This document shows, piece after piece, positions 1 through 12,400 of a DNA stretch of 64,000 nt (positions within the stretch are counted from its first letter, which is position 1; the number at the start of each line of letters is the position of its first letter). The position numbers were made by a program, and so were the translations under genes. Under the pieces are notes generated by a model that saw nothing but the letters and a program-made list of their open reading frames with translations, was not told where the DNA came from and made no database searches. The stretch covers positions 19,713,650 through 19,777,649 of the forward strand of contig NC_079887.1 in NCBI RefSeq assembly GCF_029227915.1, written 5' to 3'. Source of the stretch: Hydractinia symbiolongicarpus (Eukaryota > Cnidaria > Hydrozoa > Anthoathecata > Hydractiniidae).

Positions 1-2249
1 GAAGAAGTTGTTTTTCTTGGGACGATGGAGTCACGTAGGAATAGCAAGGACTGAAAGTATGGCCATTTACTTTCGTAAACATCATCTCGTCCTGCTCCAC
101 ATTTGTTGCTGTTGTTTACTTTCTTCAATTCTGCGCTGAAATAACTTCGTAGTGTATTTATTTTACTCCTCACTAATTTCTCTAAAAAGAAAAACAGATC
201 ATAAAAATATACATGTCTTTCTTTTCTCATCCAAACCATTCGAAATAACACAAACCTTCCATTCCTAGTCTGCCTTTGAATATCTCATATCTTTTTGCCT
301 TCTCGTTTCTGTCCTTATAAAACGGGGATTTAACATCCCACAAACTGGGCTGGCTTCTCCAAATCTCAAAAAAATTTTCGGTCGCTTCTTGCGTCTTCAT
401 TCTCGGGTGAATTACTTGTTCAAATCTTTGTTTTTATCTATATTTACGCCTAAACTACATCGCGTGCAACAAACACGTGTGCGAAAACAATGGATTCGAT
501 TTAAAACAATAGAAAAAAAATGTCATTGAAAAATTAAAAGTTGAACATGTTCAACTTTTCATTTTTAAGGATCATTGGAAATGAGAGTGTAAAAAATGAC
601 ATTTTCTTCTGTATACACTGTCATTTTTCAATGATAATTGGAAAATGATCATTGAAAAATGATAGTGTATTTCAGCCTTTAGCTATTTATATCCACCTTA
701 GTAGTCAAACTTAGGGATCTTATTTGAGCACGAATTATGATGTAACAAGGCACAAAATCTTTCAAAGACTTATTGAACTTTTAGGGTAGTGTGAGGAAAA
801 ATGTTACTTTAAGAGGAATGATTTTGTAAAACTAAAGTGTGTGCGTTTATTGGAGTAAGTTTTATTGTTTTGTTGTTGACATCCTGTTAAACTTCTGTGA
901 GCTGGCATGCAAATTACAAGGTTATATATTTTTACAAGGGTAGTGGTTGATATTTTTACAAAGGTTGTTGACATTTTTTGGGAAATTTACCTGTGCTTTT
1001 TACATTTGTGATTAAAATTTCTCAGCAGAGAATAGTATGGTTGCCGATTATATTGTTTGTGTTGCAAACTGCTGTTTTTTAAATGCTGTGTAAACTTTTG
1101 TGGAAAAAGACTACATGCAAAATACTGAAAGAACAAATTTTTGTACAATTAGACTGCGAGCTGTTGTGTAAGTTGGATTTTTTATATTTTATATTTTGTT
1201 TTATAAACTATTTAAACTTTAAACTAACTGTAAGTAATGTAATTACGGGAATAAATATTTGGTGATGATAAAAAATTACTGAATGTTCAGACTGAAACTG
1301 TTATATGCAAGTATATATACTAAAAATAGTAATTTGATATTTTACACTTTCCAAGTTGTGTTTTGTATGCACTTAAATGACAGCTTTTTCTGAGTTGAAT
1401 TTGATGGGTTTCATATCAATTTTGTGGAAGATTTTATGGGTGAAAACAATATAAAACATGCCAATTGAACTGATTTTTGTTCATATTTTGATTTACTCCT
1501 CATAAACCTTTTGTTCTACATTTATTGTAAACTTTTGTGAGGAAGGACCATATATATATATACAATGTTTTCAAAATAATGATTTTTGTTGATTTGAAAT
1601 TTACTCCTTGCTCATTGCTTTTTCGACATTTCAGTTTAAAATGTTTGGTAAAGTCAGTACAGTTTTGTTAACCGGTCAATTTTTACATTTTGTGCATATC
1701 TTTGCGGGAGAGGATGGTATGCAACCGAATAAATGATTTTTTATAGTTTAACTTTTTGTTTTTTGGTGTTTTATGTTTGTTTAAGTTTGGCTTTTTGATA
1801 TTGTTCAGGTTGTATTGTTGTATAAGCATTTAGGGAAAAGACAATGTTTAAAATGCATAAAGAACTTATTTCATAGATCTGTGCTTACTGTTATAAGCCC
1901 TTCTTTTCGACATTTCAGATTAAAATATTGAAGGTTTTCCACATAATCACATAATAAGATGTATACATATTTTAGATGTGTTATTTCTGACATTATTATT
2001 ATTGTTGTCGTAACTGTCTGGATGGGACTGTCAATGTTGTAACTTTCTACTAACTAGATTTTACACCTTGCACGCCGTTGTTTTTCATATTTTGTCTGAA
2101 GTTTAGTTGGTAGGATTTCATGCGATTTGACATTTGATATTTTGTGTTAGATTTTAGGAACTTTTTTGTTAAATTATGACTTATATACTTTCTTTTTATG
2201 CATTTTCAGATTATTTTTTTTAGTAAAACGTATATTCAATATACTTAAA
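1..2249. other. AT-rich non-coding stretch
   Basis: No convincing coding exon, RNA gene or transposon end is visible on either strand. The only structure is a short foldback at about 500-670 with a perfect 24-bp palindrome at 536-559. The longest open frame here (about 60 codons) is low-complexity and unlike any family I know. Confidence 0.6.
536..559. repeat. Perfect 24-bp palindrome
   Basis: The arms AAAAGTTGAACA and their exact complement meet without a loop. The arms continue imperfectly through flanking A5T and AT5 runs. Repeated TGTCATTTTTCAATG-like words on both sides (about 517-670) suggest the core of a small foldback element. Confidence 0.7.
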
Positions 2250-2338
2250 TATTTGCTGATGTCATCAAAATTCAAATGACAGAACTTTTCAATTGTTTTT
2301 CTGCCTAAGTGGATTTTTCCACGGGCCTAATCTACTAG
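2250..2338 (+). mobile_element. Helitron-like 3' end, truncated unit
   Basis: Only the 3' terminus of a unit remains. It has the hairpin GTGGA-TTTT-TCCAC at 2309-2322, then a 12-nt spacer and CTAG at 2335-2338. It abuts the 5' TC of the next unit. A 3' hairpin followed by CTRR is the hallmark of Helitron ends. Confidence 0.6.
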
Positions 2339-2906
2339 TCTATATAATAAAACGCCAGTTCTGTCTGTGACTTTTGCAAAGTGGATAAAATTTCTTTGAA
2401 AAAGTCTATAAAACATCGCCTATAAATTTGTTCTGTAAATTAGCAAACTTTGATGTTAGAGCAATATTGACGTCAAAGGAAAGTATATTGAGATTAGTGA
2501 AGCCATTGCATTGCACTTATAAATTTAAGGCTAAATAACTTGGAAACAGGTGGAAATAACTGACGTCATCTCCTGTGTGGGTAACTAGGGACTACCTGGG
2601 ACCAATTTGGGTAACTTTTTCAAACGTGGGTCACCGAATCCGTTTCCGAATGAACGGGTTAAAGACGTCATCAAAAAACCTTTAAACCTTGATATCTCTG
2701 CAACCGTTTGTCAAAAGTACATAATCCTATACATTTTTTTCATCAGCGTTTCAAGATCTATACGATGAAGGCAACAGGTATACACATTTCTGAAAAAAAA
2801 ATTTGTGTTCTGACATGTCTTTGCTGACGTCATCAAAATTTTAATGACGGTTGTTTTTCTGTGTTATCCTGCCTAAGTGGATCTTTCCACGGGCTTTATC
2901 GACTAG
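2339..2906 (+). mobile_element. Non-autonomous Helitron-like unit 1
   Basis: The unit starts with TCTATATAATA and ends with hairpin GTGGA/TCCAC, spacer and CTAG (2903-2906), directly followed by the TC start of the next unit. No coding capacity is seen. It contains several perfect TGACGTCA octamers. Helitron assignment rests on the 5' TC, the 3' hairpin, CTAG and the head-to-tail joining without target duplication. Confidence 0.7.
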
Positions 2907-3638
2907 TCTCTTATAATAATACGGAGACTGTGTCTGTCCGTAAGAGGCAAAGTGGATGTGTTCATTTTCCTTTGATGTTGCCGAAAAATACATGTCTAAT
3001 ATCTTAAGTTTTCTGACGTTACGGTGCTACGTCAATAAAACTACTTTAATGTCAATATCCTATATTAAATTAATGATGCTATTGCAGTGCACCTACACTT
3101 TTGAGGCCAAACAACTTGGAAACGAGGTGGTGACGTCAATGATTTTTCATCGCATAGGTAACTAGGGAGCACTTAGGACCAATTTGGGTAATTTTTCAAA
3201 ACCTGGTTCCCTAATCCGTTTCGGAATGGACGGGTTGATGACGTCATCAAAAACCCTCTAAACCCCAATATCTCTGCAACCGCTTGTCAAAAGTACATGA
3301 TCCTATACATTTTCTTGATCATCGTTTCAAGATCTATACGATGAAGGTAACAGGGATATAAATTTCTTAAAAAAATATTTCGCGTTTTAACGGGCCATTG
3401 CTGACGTCAGCAAAATTTTTAAACCCTTAGATGTCCTTAGTCGTTCGTAGAAAAGATATGATCCTATGCATTATTTTGATCAGCGTTTCAACTTCTAAAC
3501 GTTACAGGCAACGAATACACTAAATTTCGTAATTTTTTTTGGATTTGCAATGCTGACGTCAGCAAAACGTCTTAAACAACCAACTTTTTCAATGTCCTAT
3601 TGCCTAAGTGGATTTTTCCACGGAACTTTATCGACTAG
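2907..3638 (+). mobile_element. Non-autonomous Helitron-like unit 2
   Basis: It has the same organisation as the preceding unit: TCTCTTATAATAATACG at the start, and the hairpin then CTAG at 3635-3638. It is longer (732 bp) because two extra internal blocks ending in TGACGTCAGC are kept. Short open frames inside it are not genes. Confidence 0.7.
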
Positions 3639-3738
3639 TTTTACATAAAAGGATTTGTACCATGGAATTTCCAAAATTTTCTAGATCAATTTCGAATACA
3701 TCGAGTTAAAGCTTTTTTTGAGAATACTATATGTAAAA

Positions 3739-3869
3739 CTAGTCAGTGGCCCATGGAAATTCCACGGGTTTGCCCGTTCTTTTTAAACAGCATAGTGCGT
3801 GCGTCTCGCTACTTTCGGTACAATTATGCGTGACAGACGGACAGACATACACGGGTATTATAATATAGA
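3739..3869 (-). mobile_element. 131-bp minimal Helitron-like unit
   Basis: Read on the minus strand it begins TCTATATTATAATACCCG at 3869 and ends with a CCGTGGAATTTCCATGG-type hairpin and CTAG at 3742-3739. The internal sequence differs from its neighbours, so it is a different subfamily that shares only the termini. It abuts the next minus-strand unit at 3870. Confidence 0.6.
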
Positions 3870-4606
3870 CTAGTCGATAAAGCCCATGGAAAAATCCACT
3901 GAAATAAAAATGAAAAAGAAGCGTTATTTGAATTTTGATGACGTCAGCAACTCATCCACAAAAAAAATAATTCAGAAACATGTTTTCACGTTGCCTCTAT
4001 TGTGTAGAACTTAAAGCGCTGATCAAGAAAATGTATATGATCATGTGCTTTTGATGAGCGGTTAATGAGATATAAGGGTTTAAAAAAATTTTGCTGACGT
4101 CGGCAATGGCCCGTCAAAACCTAAAATTTTTTTTTTAGAAAAACCTTAAAAACTAGAAATTTATATACCTGTTGCCTTCATCGCATAGATCCTAAAGCGC
4201 TGATCAAGAAAGTGTATAGAATCATGTACTTTTGACAAACAGTTGCAGAGATATTAGGGTTTAAAGGTTTTTTGGATGACGTCATCAACCCGTCCATTCC
4301 GAGACGGATTTAGGGACCAAGGTTTGGGAAACTTACCCAAATTAATCCTAGGTGGTCTGTAGTTACCCACGCGGTGAAAAATCATTGACGTCACCACTTT
4401 TTTCCAAGTTATTTGGCCTCAAAGTTTTATGTGCACTGTAATGGCTTCACTAATCTTAATATACTTTCCTTTGACGTCAATATTGCTTTAACGTCAAAGT
4501 TTGCTAATTTACAGAACAAATTTATAGGCGATGTTTTATAGACTTTATCAAAAATTTTATCCACTTTGCAAAAGTCACAGACAGAACTGGCGTATTATTA
4601 TATAGA
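3870..4606 (-). mobile_element. Non-autonomous Helitron-like unit 3 (minus)
   Basis: Inverted relative to units 1 and 2. The CTAG end lies at 3870-3873 and the TC start at 4606-4605. Internal order matches unit 2. It is joined directly to the next unit. Confidence 0.7.
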
Positions 4607-5192
4607 CTAGTCGATAAGGCCCGTGGAAAAATCCACTTAGGCAGGATAACAGAGAAAAACAACCGTCATTTAAATTTTGATGACCTCAGCAGAGACATGT
4701 CAGAACACAAAATGTTTTTTTTCAGAAATGTGTATGCCTGTTGCCTTCATCGTATAGATCTTGAAACGCTGAGCAAGAAAATGTATAGGATCATGTACTT
4801 TTGACAAACGGTTTCAGAGATATTAGGGTTTAAAGGTTTTTTAATGACGTCATCAACCCGTCTATTCCGAAACGACTTCGAGGACTCAGGTTTGGGAAGA
4901 TAACCCAAATTTGCCCTAGGTGGTCCCCAGTTACCCACGCAGTGAAAAATCATTGACATCACCACCTCGTTTCCAAGTTATTTGCCCTTAAAGTATTAGG
5001 TGCACTGTAATGGCTTCATTAATTTAATATAGGATATTGACGTTAAAGTAGTGTTATTGACGTAGCGCCGTAAAGTCAGAAAATTTAGCATATTAGACAT
5101 GCATTTTTCGGCAACATCAAAGGAAAATGAACACATCCACTTTGCCTGTCACAGACACACAGACAGACACACTTAGCGTATTATTATATAGA
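4607..5192 (-). mobile_element. Non-autonomous Helitron-like unit 4 (minus)
   Basis: CTAG lies at 4607-4610 and the TC start at 5192-5191. The internal blocks are shared with the other units (ACGTCAT-containing segment, CTTTGATGTTGCC-like segment near the 5' end). Its joins on both sides are seamless head-to-tail joins. Confidence 0.7.
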
Positions 5193-5763
5193 CTAGTCGA
5201 TAAATCCCGTGGAAAAATCCACTTAGGCAGGATAACAGAGAAAAATAACCGTCATTTAAATTTTGATGATGTCAGCAGAGACATGTCAGAACACAAAACT
5301 TTTTTTCAGAAATGTGTATGCCTGTTGCTTTCATCGTATAGATCTTGAAACGCTGATCAAGAAAATGTATAGGATCGTGTATTTTTGACAAACGGTTGCA
5401 GAGATATTAGGGTTTGAAGGTTTTTTGATGACGTCATCAACCCGTCCATTCCGAAACGGATTCGGGGACCCAGGTTTGGGAAACTTACCCAAATTGGTCC
5501 CAGGTGGTCCCTATTACCTACGCAGGAGATGACGTCAGTTATTTCCACCCGTTTCCAAGTTATTTAGCCTTAATTTTTAAAGTGCAATGCAATGGCTTCA
5601 CTAATCTCAATATACTTTCCTTTGACGTCAATACTGCTTTAACGTCAAAGTTTGCTAATTTACAGAACTAATTTTTAGGCCATATTTTATAGACTTTATC
5701 AAAGAAATTTTATCCCCTTTGCAAAAGTGACAGACAGACAGAACTGGCGTGTTATTATATAGA
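5193..5763 (-). mobile_element. Non-autonomous Helitron-like unit 5 (minus)
   Basis: Last unit of the minus-oriented array: CTAG at 5193-5196, TC start at 5763-5762. It is closest in sequence to unit 1 (both carry the GCCAGTTCTGTCTGT 5' segment). The following sequence is AT-rich and leads to the 3' end of NIF3L1. Confidence 0.7.
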
Positions 5764-6168
5764 TATTTTAATTTTTTATTTACATATAGACATTCTTTTT
5801 TTATAAGAACATTGAAAATGGAAGAAAGCCTTGCAATTTTTTTAACGTTTTCGAAGTGCAGCTCCTTGAAATGCTGAAAAGCTCAAAAAATTTCAATAAA
5901 TACAGTAACGTCCCAATAACAATTTTAGATTTTCAATGTAGCTGGCATGCTCGCAATGGGGAAAATATATAACTCAATAAAAAATCAGTCTAAATTGTTC
6001 TTCGATATTCGAGGTTTTAAGTTACAGAGAATCTATTCTATTAAGTGTTATTGTTTTCATGATAATACATCAAGCTAGCATTAAGCAGCAACATTCATAT
6101 TTCATACGTCTTCGAGCAGTTTACCTGTGCTTAGCTTATCAACGATATTTAATAAACCATTGGGTAAC

Positions 6169-6429
6169 TCACACGACATTTAGCGGGTCTCGATCTGTTT
6201 CCGACACAACCACATCCACTTTCTCCTTTAGCAGGTCCTTTAATACAGGTGCTAATATTTTCAAAAAACCTCTCTCAGAATTTGAATGCTCGCATAGCAA
6301 CACGTTGGTTTGATTCGACACAGCGTCCAAAACGTCGTGATGTGACATTTCACCAGTGATAAACGCGTCAGCACGGATACCACGCAACACGCTCGCACCA
6401 GAACCGGCGCAAGACGCGATTGTTGAGAC
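6169..6429 (-). CDS. NIF3L1: NIF3L1 last coding exon
   Basis: Acceptor CATACATAG then VSTIASCAGSGASVLRGIRA, ITGEMSHHDVLDAVS, CEHSNSERGFLK and the C-terminal SETDRDPLNVV before the stop. This is the conserved second half of the NIF3 fold, with the GEMSHHD and EHSNSE metal-site region. Phase 0 at its acceptor matches the upstream exon. Confidence 0.9.
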   Translation of the reverse strand, partial: VSTIASCAGSGASVLRGIRADAFITGEMSHHDVLDAVSNQTNVLLCEHSNSERGFLKILAPVLKDLLKEKVDVVVSETDRDPLNVV

Positions 6430-9400
6430 CTATGTATGAAGATGCACTGCAAAAACGAATCAGCAGGTTTAAATAATTTAAGAAAATATAGATTGTCGAA
6501 CTTTTCCTTTTCTCGTTAAGCTTTTCGAGTAGAATTCGAACCTTTTATCTAGAACTCGAACATTCAAATGTTCTTTTAAATCGTTCGAATTTTGAAAACA
6601 TTGTGAAAGCGAAAGTTCTCGTTGTGCGAGATAGCGCCTGCAAACAGAGATTAAACAGCATATCTAATGGCGTTAAATGCAAAGCTCTGAAAGACTTAGA
6701 GAAGCGGTTGCAAACCTTAAACAAACCTTTGTAACGAACTTTTCCCGCAGTAAAGAATAAAAATACAAAAAGTAAAAAAATTTCACCAAATTTTTTGAAA
6801 CACTCTTGAGAGGTCGAACTTTTTTTTAAGGTCTCGTGAAGGTTCGAGTTACCGAGAGCCAACTGTAGACCTAAATACCGCATTTTAATGATTTAATTTC
6901 TTGATAGTTGGATTAATCACTTTTCCTTTCGCAAATATCAGTTATGGTGAATATTTATTTCCTTCAGGTGGGTAAGAAATTTAAGGTTACTGTAAAGGAA
7001 ACAATTTTTTTTTTTAGGTTTTTTGCAAAAAATTCATAACATACAGAAGAAAAAAAATCTCTTTCCAATGACATACTTTATATTCTATGAAAATATTTGG
7101 AACATCCCTTTTTTCTGGAAAAAGCCTTTTTAGATGTGTTATATCCTTCACACCTTTGAAAAAATATGTGCAAAATGAGTTGAGCATATTTTTTGTAAAC
7201 ATTATGCATAACATGGAACTCCCGTATAAAAATATGCATAATAATATTTTTTAGATAGTTTACTTTCACTATCGAATTAAAAAAAAATCAAAGTTAAGGA
7301 ATATGCATATGAGTTTTCTCTTGTAAACCTGACTTCTGTCTATTAATAATTCTGAACGCGTGCACGCATATTCCAGGCGCGGATTTAGACTAGGTCAACC
7401 CTGTCACGCGACCTAGTAAAAAAATGCCGAGGATTGAAATCGAATTCTGTCGAATTTACCCGGAATCTGAAGATCGAAATATTTCTCCTTGTTTTCTCAT
7501 AACGCGAATTGGATCAACCTATGTTGACCTGACCTGTGTTAGCCAGTCTTGGCTCTAGGTTATCCCGCGAGGCTTTTACCGTCGACTAGAATCAAACCTA
7601 TGTGGGCCCGACCTATTTTGAGTCAGAAATTTTGAAGTCAGCCCAGTCTTGGCTCTAGGTTATCCCGCGAGGCTTTTACCGTCGACAAGAATCAAACCTA
7701 TGTTGGCCTGACCTATTTTTAGTCAGAAATTTTGAAGCCAGCCAGTCTTGGCTCTAGGTTATCCCGTGAGGCTTTCACCATACACTAGAGTCAACCTATC
7801 TTGGCCTGACCTATTTTTAGTCAGAAATTTTGAAGCCAGCCAGTCTTGGCTCTAGGTTATCCCGTGAGGCTTTCACCGTTGACTAGAATCAACCTATGTG
7901 GGCCTGACCTATTTTTAGTCAGAAAGTTTTAAACAAACCTGTCAAAATTTGTAGCATGTTGGTATAAATATAAGTAAGGCATGCGGAAGATTCTTTCCGT
8001 TCTCAACATGGCTTGCAAGAGCTTGAGAGAGCGTGTGGAGTTAGTTTTTGAAAACGAAAATTTTGATGAGCTACCTCAAATTTACGCCGAATTAAATAAA
8101 AAGTTTAAATGTAATTCTGTTTTGCCATCTACTGACGTGTTGCAAAAACAACTTACTTTTGGTTTTATCCAAAGAAATTGCCATGCAGAATACTACCTTC
8201 CTGCCTATGTGAAAGCAAAGAAGGATGGTTGCGCAATTACGTTGAAGTGAGTTGTTTATGTTTATCTTTTGTTGTTTCTATAATAGCTATGCGTTTTTGT
8301 TACTATGACCACTAACTATGCAGCTGAATATTGTCTTAAAAAAGATTATGAATAATCTTTGTTGTTTTAAAATGTGCAAAGGTCATCTCAAATATGTCTT
8401 GCTTGTTCAGTTTCTTTTGTTGATGCATTCTTAGTTTATTTATATATTGAGCAAGTTGAATTTCATAAACAAACCTTTAATAGGCAGCAGTTTGGCAAAA
8501 TGTGTAGTTAAAGTTTTAGAATAGCTAGCAATACCTATTTTTATTACAGGTCTCAGGTCAATGGAAATTGCCTGTACAGTTCTATTGCGTTGTGTTTGTT
8601 TGGGAAAAATGTGATGGTTGACGACTTACGAATTCTTGTGTCAGTGGAGCTAATGATGAATGCTAGCTTTTACTGTAAGCATCCTCTATTTTCTTCTATC
8701 CTTGCTCTTCCAGAAAGTCTCTTTAAATCTATGGAAGATATTCTCAATATGTCTGTCTGCAATTCTGCATTTAACACAGACAAAAAACAAGAAGACTTAG
8801 TTAAGGAGGTAGCCATTTTAAATTTAGTAGATCGGAAATATTGTTCCTTTCTTGCTATGCTTGCTCTGTCATCTGTCACAAACAGGAATATATTTTCTTA
8901 TTACCCAGATTATGGATGCAAAAAAGCTCAAATGTTGTTTAACCAATTAATAGAGCCTAGACAACCAAGCTCTGCTTTTGCTATTCACATTTTGTTTTGC
9001 TATGAGGGCTTACTTCCATCCAGAGAAAATTTTGCACCTAATCATTTCGTTCCAATTATTTTTAAGCAGATACATAAACGCAAGTCAGGTTCAGCTGCGG
9101 ACACAAAAGTTTTATCTCCTCCTGTGAAAAGGCAAACAAGGTTTTTTCCGGATGCACAGGCAACAGGGAAATTATCTCTTGTAAAACCTGTGATTAAAGA
9201 TAAACAGTTTAATTTCTTTCCTAATAAAGCTTCCTTTAACAATAAACTAACTGAAGATTATAAAGATAGTAACAATAATAGCACATCTGCTGAAGATTTT
9301 AATAACAATGACAAAGCTTTAAATGATATTTCCTTTGCTACTGTTTTAAATTTTGAACATCAATATGACGTTGCCTCTTTCCTTTCTAAAGTTTCAGGTC

Positions 9401-12400
9401 TAAATGATAAAGGTGTACACAACCTAATCACCAATGTTTTTGTGCCCGATAAATCTTTTATTTTTCCTAAAAAAAGTGGGCGTTCCTTTCGGCATGAATG
9501 GCTAAAGACCTTTTTATGGCTTAAATATTCACCAACTTTGGATGGAGCATTTTGTTTGCCATGTATCCTTTTTGGTCACAAGGTTGCTAACAAAACTTCT
9601 AAGTTACAGAAATTGCTTTCTCAACCTTTTCGACATTGGCCAGCTGCCAAAAACTTTTTTAAACAACATGAAACATCAAAAAATGGTTTACATATTCAAA
9701 CCAGCCTAACTTTTAGTGCATTTGTGAAGAATTTTTTAGGACAAACTCAACCAATCAGTGTAATCATAGATTCCAACTACAAAAAACAGGTTGCTGATAA
9801 TCGAAAGTTCTTAACACCAATTGTTGACACCATAATTTTATGTGGTCGTGTTTGTATTCCTCTTCGTGGCCACAGGGATGATAGTAAATATCATCCTGAA
9901 GTTGGAAATTTTTCAACTGGTTCAACTGGCAATTTTATTGATCTTTTAAATTACAGAGTACGTGGTGGAGACACAACCCTTGAAAATCATCTTCTAAAAT
10001 GTAATAAGAATTCTTCTTATATTTCTAAAACTTCACAGAATGAAATAATTAATTGTTGTGCAGATATAATCACAGAAAATATTGTTTCTGAAGTTAAGAA
10101 AAACAAGTTTTTTACGATTATAGCTGATGAAGCATCAGATACATCCAATAAAGAGCAGTTATCATTAGTTTTACGCTATGTAGATAGCAATTTTGACATT
10201 AAAGAAGATTTCATTCGATTTCTTCACTGTAAGGAAGGTTTATCTGGAAGTGCTCTTGCTTCCATTATTCTCAAAGCTCTAAGTGATGACCTAGTTCTAA
10301 ATGTTCAAGACTGTAGAGGCCAGGGTTATGATGGGGCTGGCGCTGTGGCTGGTAGAATTAATGGTCTTTCTGCTCATATTTTGAGAATCAACAGGAAGGC
10401 TATTTATACTCATTGTCATAGTCATCGCCTCAACCTCTGTATATGTGCCTCTTGTTCAGTCCAAACAATTAGAAATGTGCTTGATAACATAAAAGAGATA
10501 TCCTATTTTTTTAATTTTTCCCAAGTAAGGGAAGACATGTTTGTGAAAAATATTAAATTGTATGCTCCTGATTCCTTAAAAAATAAGCTTAAGGATGTTT
10601 GTCGCACAAGGTGGATTGAACGTGTTGAAGGTATGGATACATTCCAAGAACTTTATGTCCCTCTTGTTTTCACTCTTGAGGAGATGTTTGTTCAAAGGCA
10701 ATGCAATATTGACACATCATCAAAAGCCTTGTCCTTATATAAATTAATTACAAGTTTTGATTTTATTATTACAATGGTAATTACTCGGTCTGTATTTGAT
10801 ATAACACTGCCAGTAACACGAATGCTTCAGAGCAAATCCAACGATATTTTTGAGGGACTTCATATGATTGATGCTCTTAAAAGTGCAGCCATGGCTACAC
10901 GAAATTCAGTTGATGCCTACCATGAAATGTGGTATGAGAAAGCTGTATCTCTAGCTCAAAAAGTATGTGTTACTCCTACAAAACCTAGAACTTGTGGACG
11001 TCAAAAAAACAGATCTAACATTCCTGCTGAAAACATTTCGGATTATTTTAAAAGGACAACAACTATTCCAATGTTGGACCATTTAAATTCTGAATTGAAG
11101 TTACGTTTTGACATATCTACTGTGACTTCTTATCAGGGCTTGTCAATTATTCCATCTAAGATGATGTTTTTAGTTAGTAAACATGGTCTATTGGGATGGA
11201 AAGACAAGTTTACAGCTTTTTGTAGCTTTTATTCTGATGACATGCCAAACTTTTTAGCTCTTGATGCTGAGCTAGATCTCTGGCATAAGTACTGGGAGAT
11301 GCAGGATAGTTATCCTGATAATATTTCAGCCACTCTTAAAGCAATTCCATCATTACAATTTGACAATTTGACTGTAGCCTTAAGAATTCTTGCCACATTA
11401 CCAGTGACATCCTGCGAATGTGAACGCTCTTTCTCTGCAATGAGAAGGCTTAAGAACTACAATCGCAGTACAATGGTGGCAGATAGGTTAAATGGCTTAG
11501 CTTTGTTACATATACACAAAGAATTTGTACCATCCACCTCATCAGTCATCAATAAGTTTGCTGTTAAAAACAGGAGATTGGATTTTAAGTAAAATGTTTA
11601 AATCAATTATTTTTCTATGTAGCCTCAATATATACTCATATTGTTTATATCTAAAGTTAAAATTAACAAGTAATAAAATAAATAATATTGTTTCTTCCTT
11701 TTCTGAATAAATATATAAATATAAATAAATTTTAAAATAAAGTATAATTTTTTGTACAAATCCATACCTAAGAAACTACTTTCTGTAATAAGTTTCATAC
11801 TCAATATATTTCTCTCTCTCCTCTCCCCCCCCCCTCCCCATTTTTGGTGATGACAAACCTGATTGATTCAAAATTGTCCCCGGGCTCAGTAGGCTCCGCT
11901 GACAGTACCTGGGTCAAGGAGTAACTAAGTCTTTTTTTTCCTTCTAAGCTTTCTCGAATGCTTAAATTTTACGTGGTGGTGATGAAGGTGATGATAACGT
12001 TATGAATCCAATTACCTTCTTTTTAGTTTTTTTCATTTACCTTCTTACAGTAGTTATATACAGTACATTTGTTTTTGCGATGATGTGACAAAACAGCAAG
12101 CTGCAATGATAATACTTAACCCTCTGCAAATTTTACAATCATCATACGATGATGTAACAAAACAGCAAGCTGTAATGATAATACTCAACCCTCTGAAAAT
12201 TTTACAATCATCAAACGATGATGTGACAAAACAGCTAGCTGCAATGATAATTAATTCCTGTGCGTGCAGTTGACAGAGCCATTTCTTTACTTCCACTTTA
12301 ACAATAACTTCTTTCTATAAATAAATTTTCCTTATTCCGGGCTCGGCCTGACTCCAGCCGACAGTACCTGGTTTCCGGAGCGGCATTATGACTGTCCATG

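Noticed and set aside
6545-6883. 112-codon minus-strand frame in a NIF3L1 intron
   Set aside because: It overlaps a probable MITE rich in TTCGAAC words and has no domain.
12054-12296. Open frames on both strands
   Set aside because: They come from a 69-bp tandem repeat whose length is a multiple of three.
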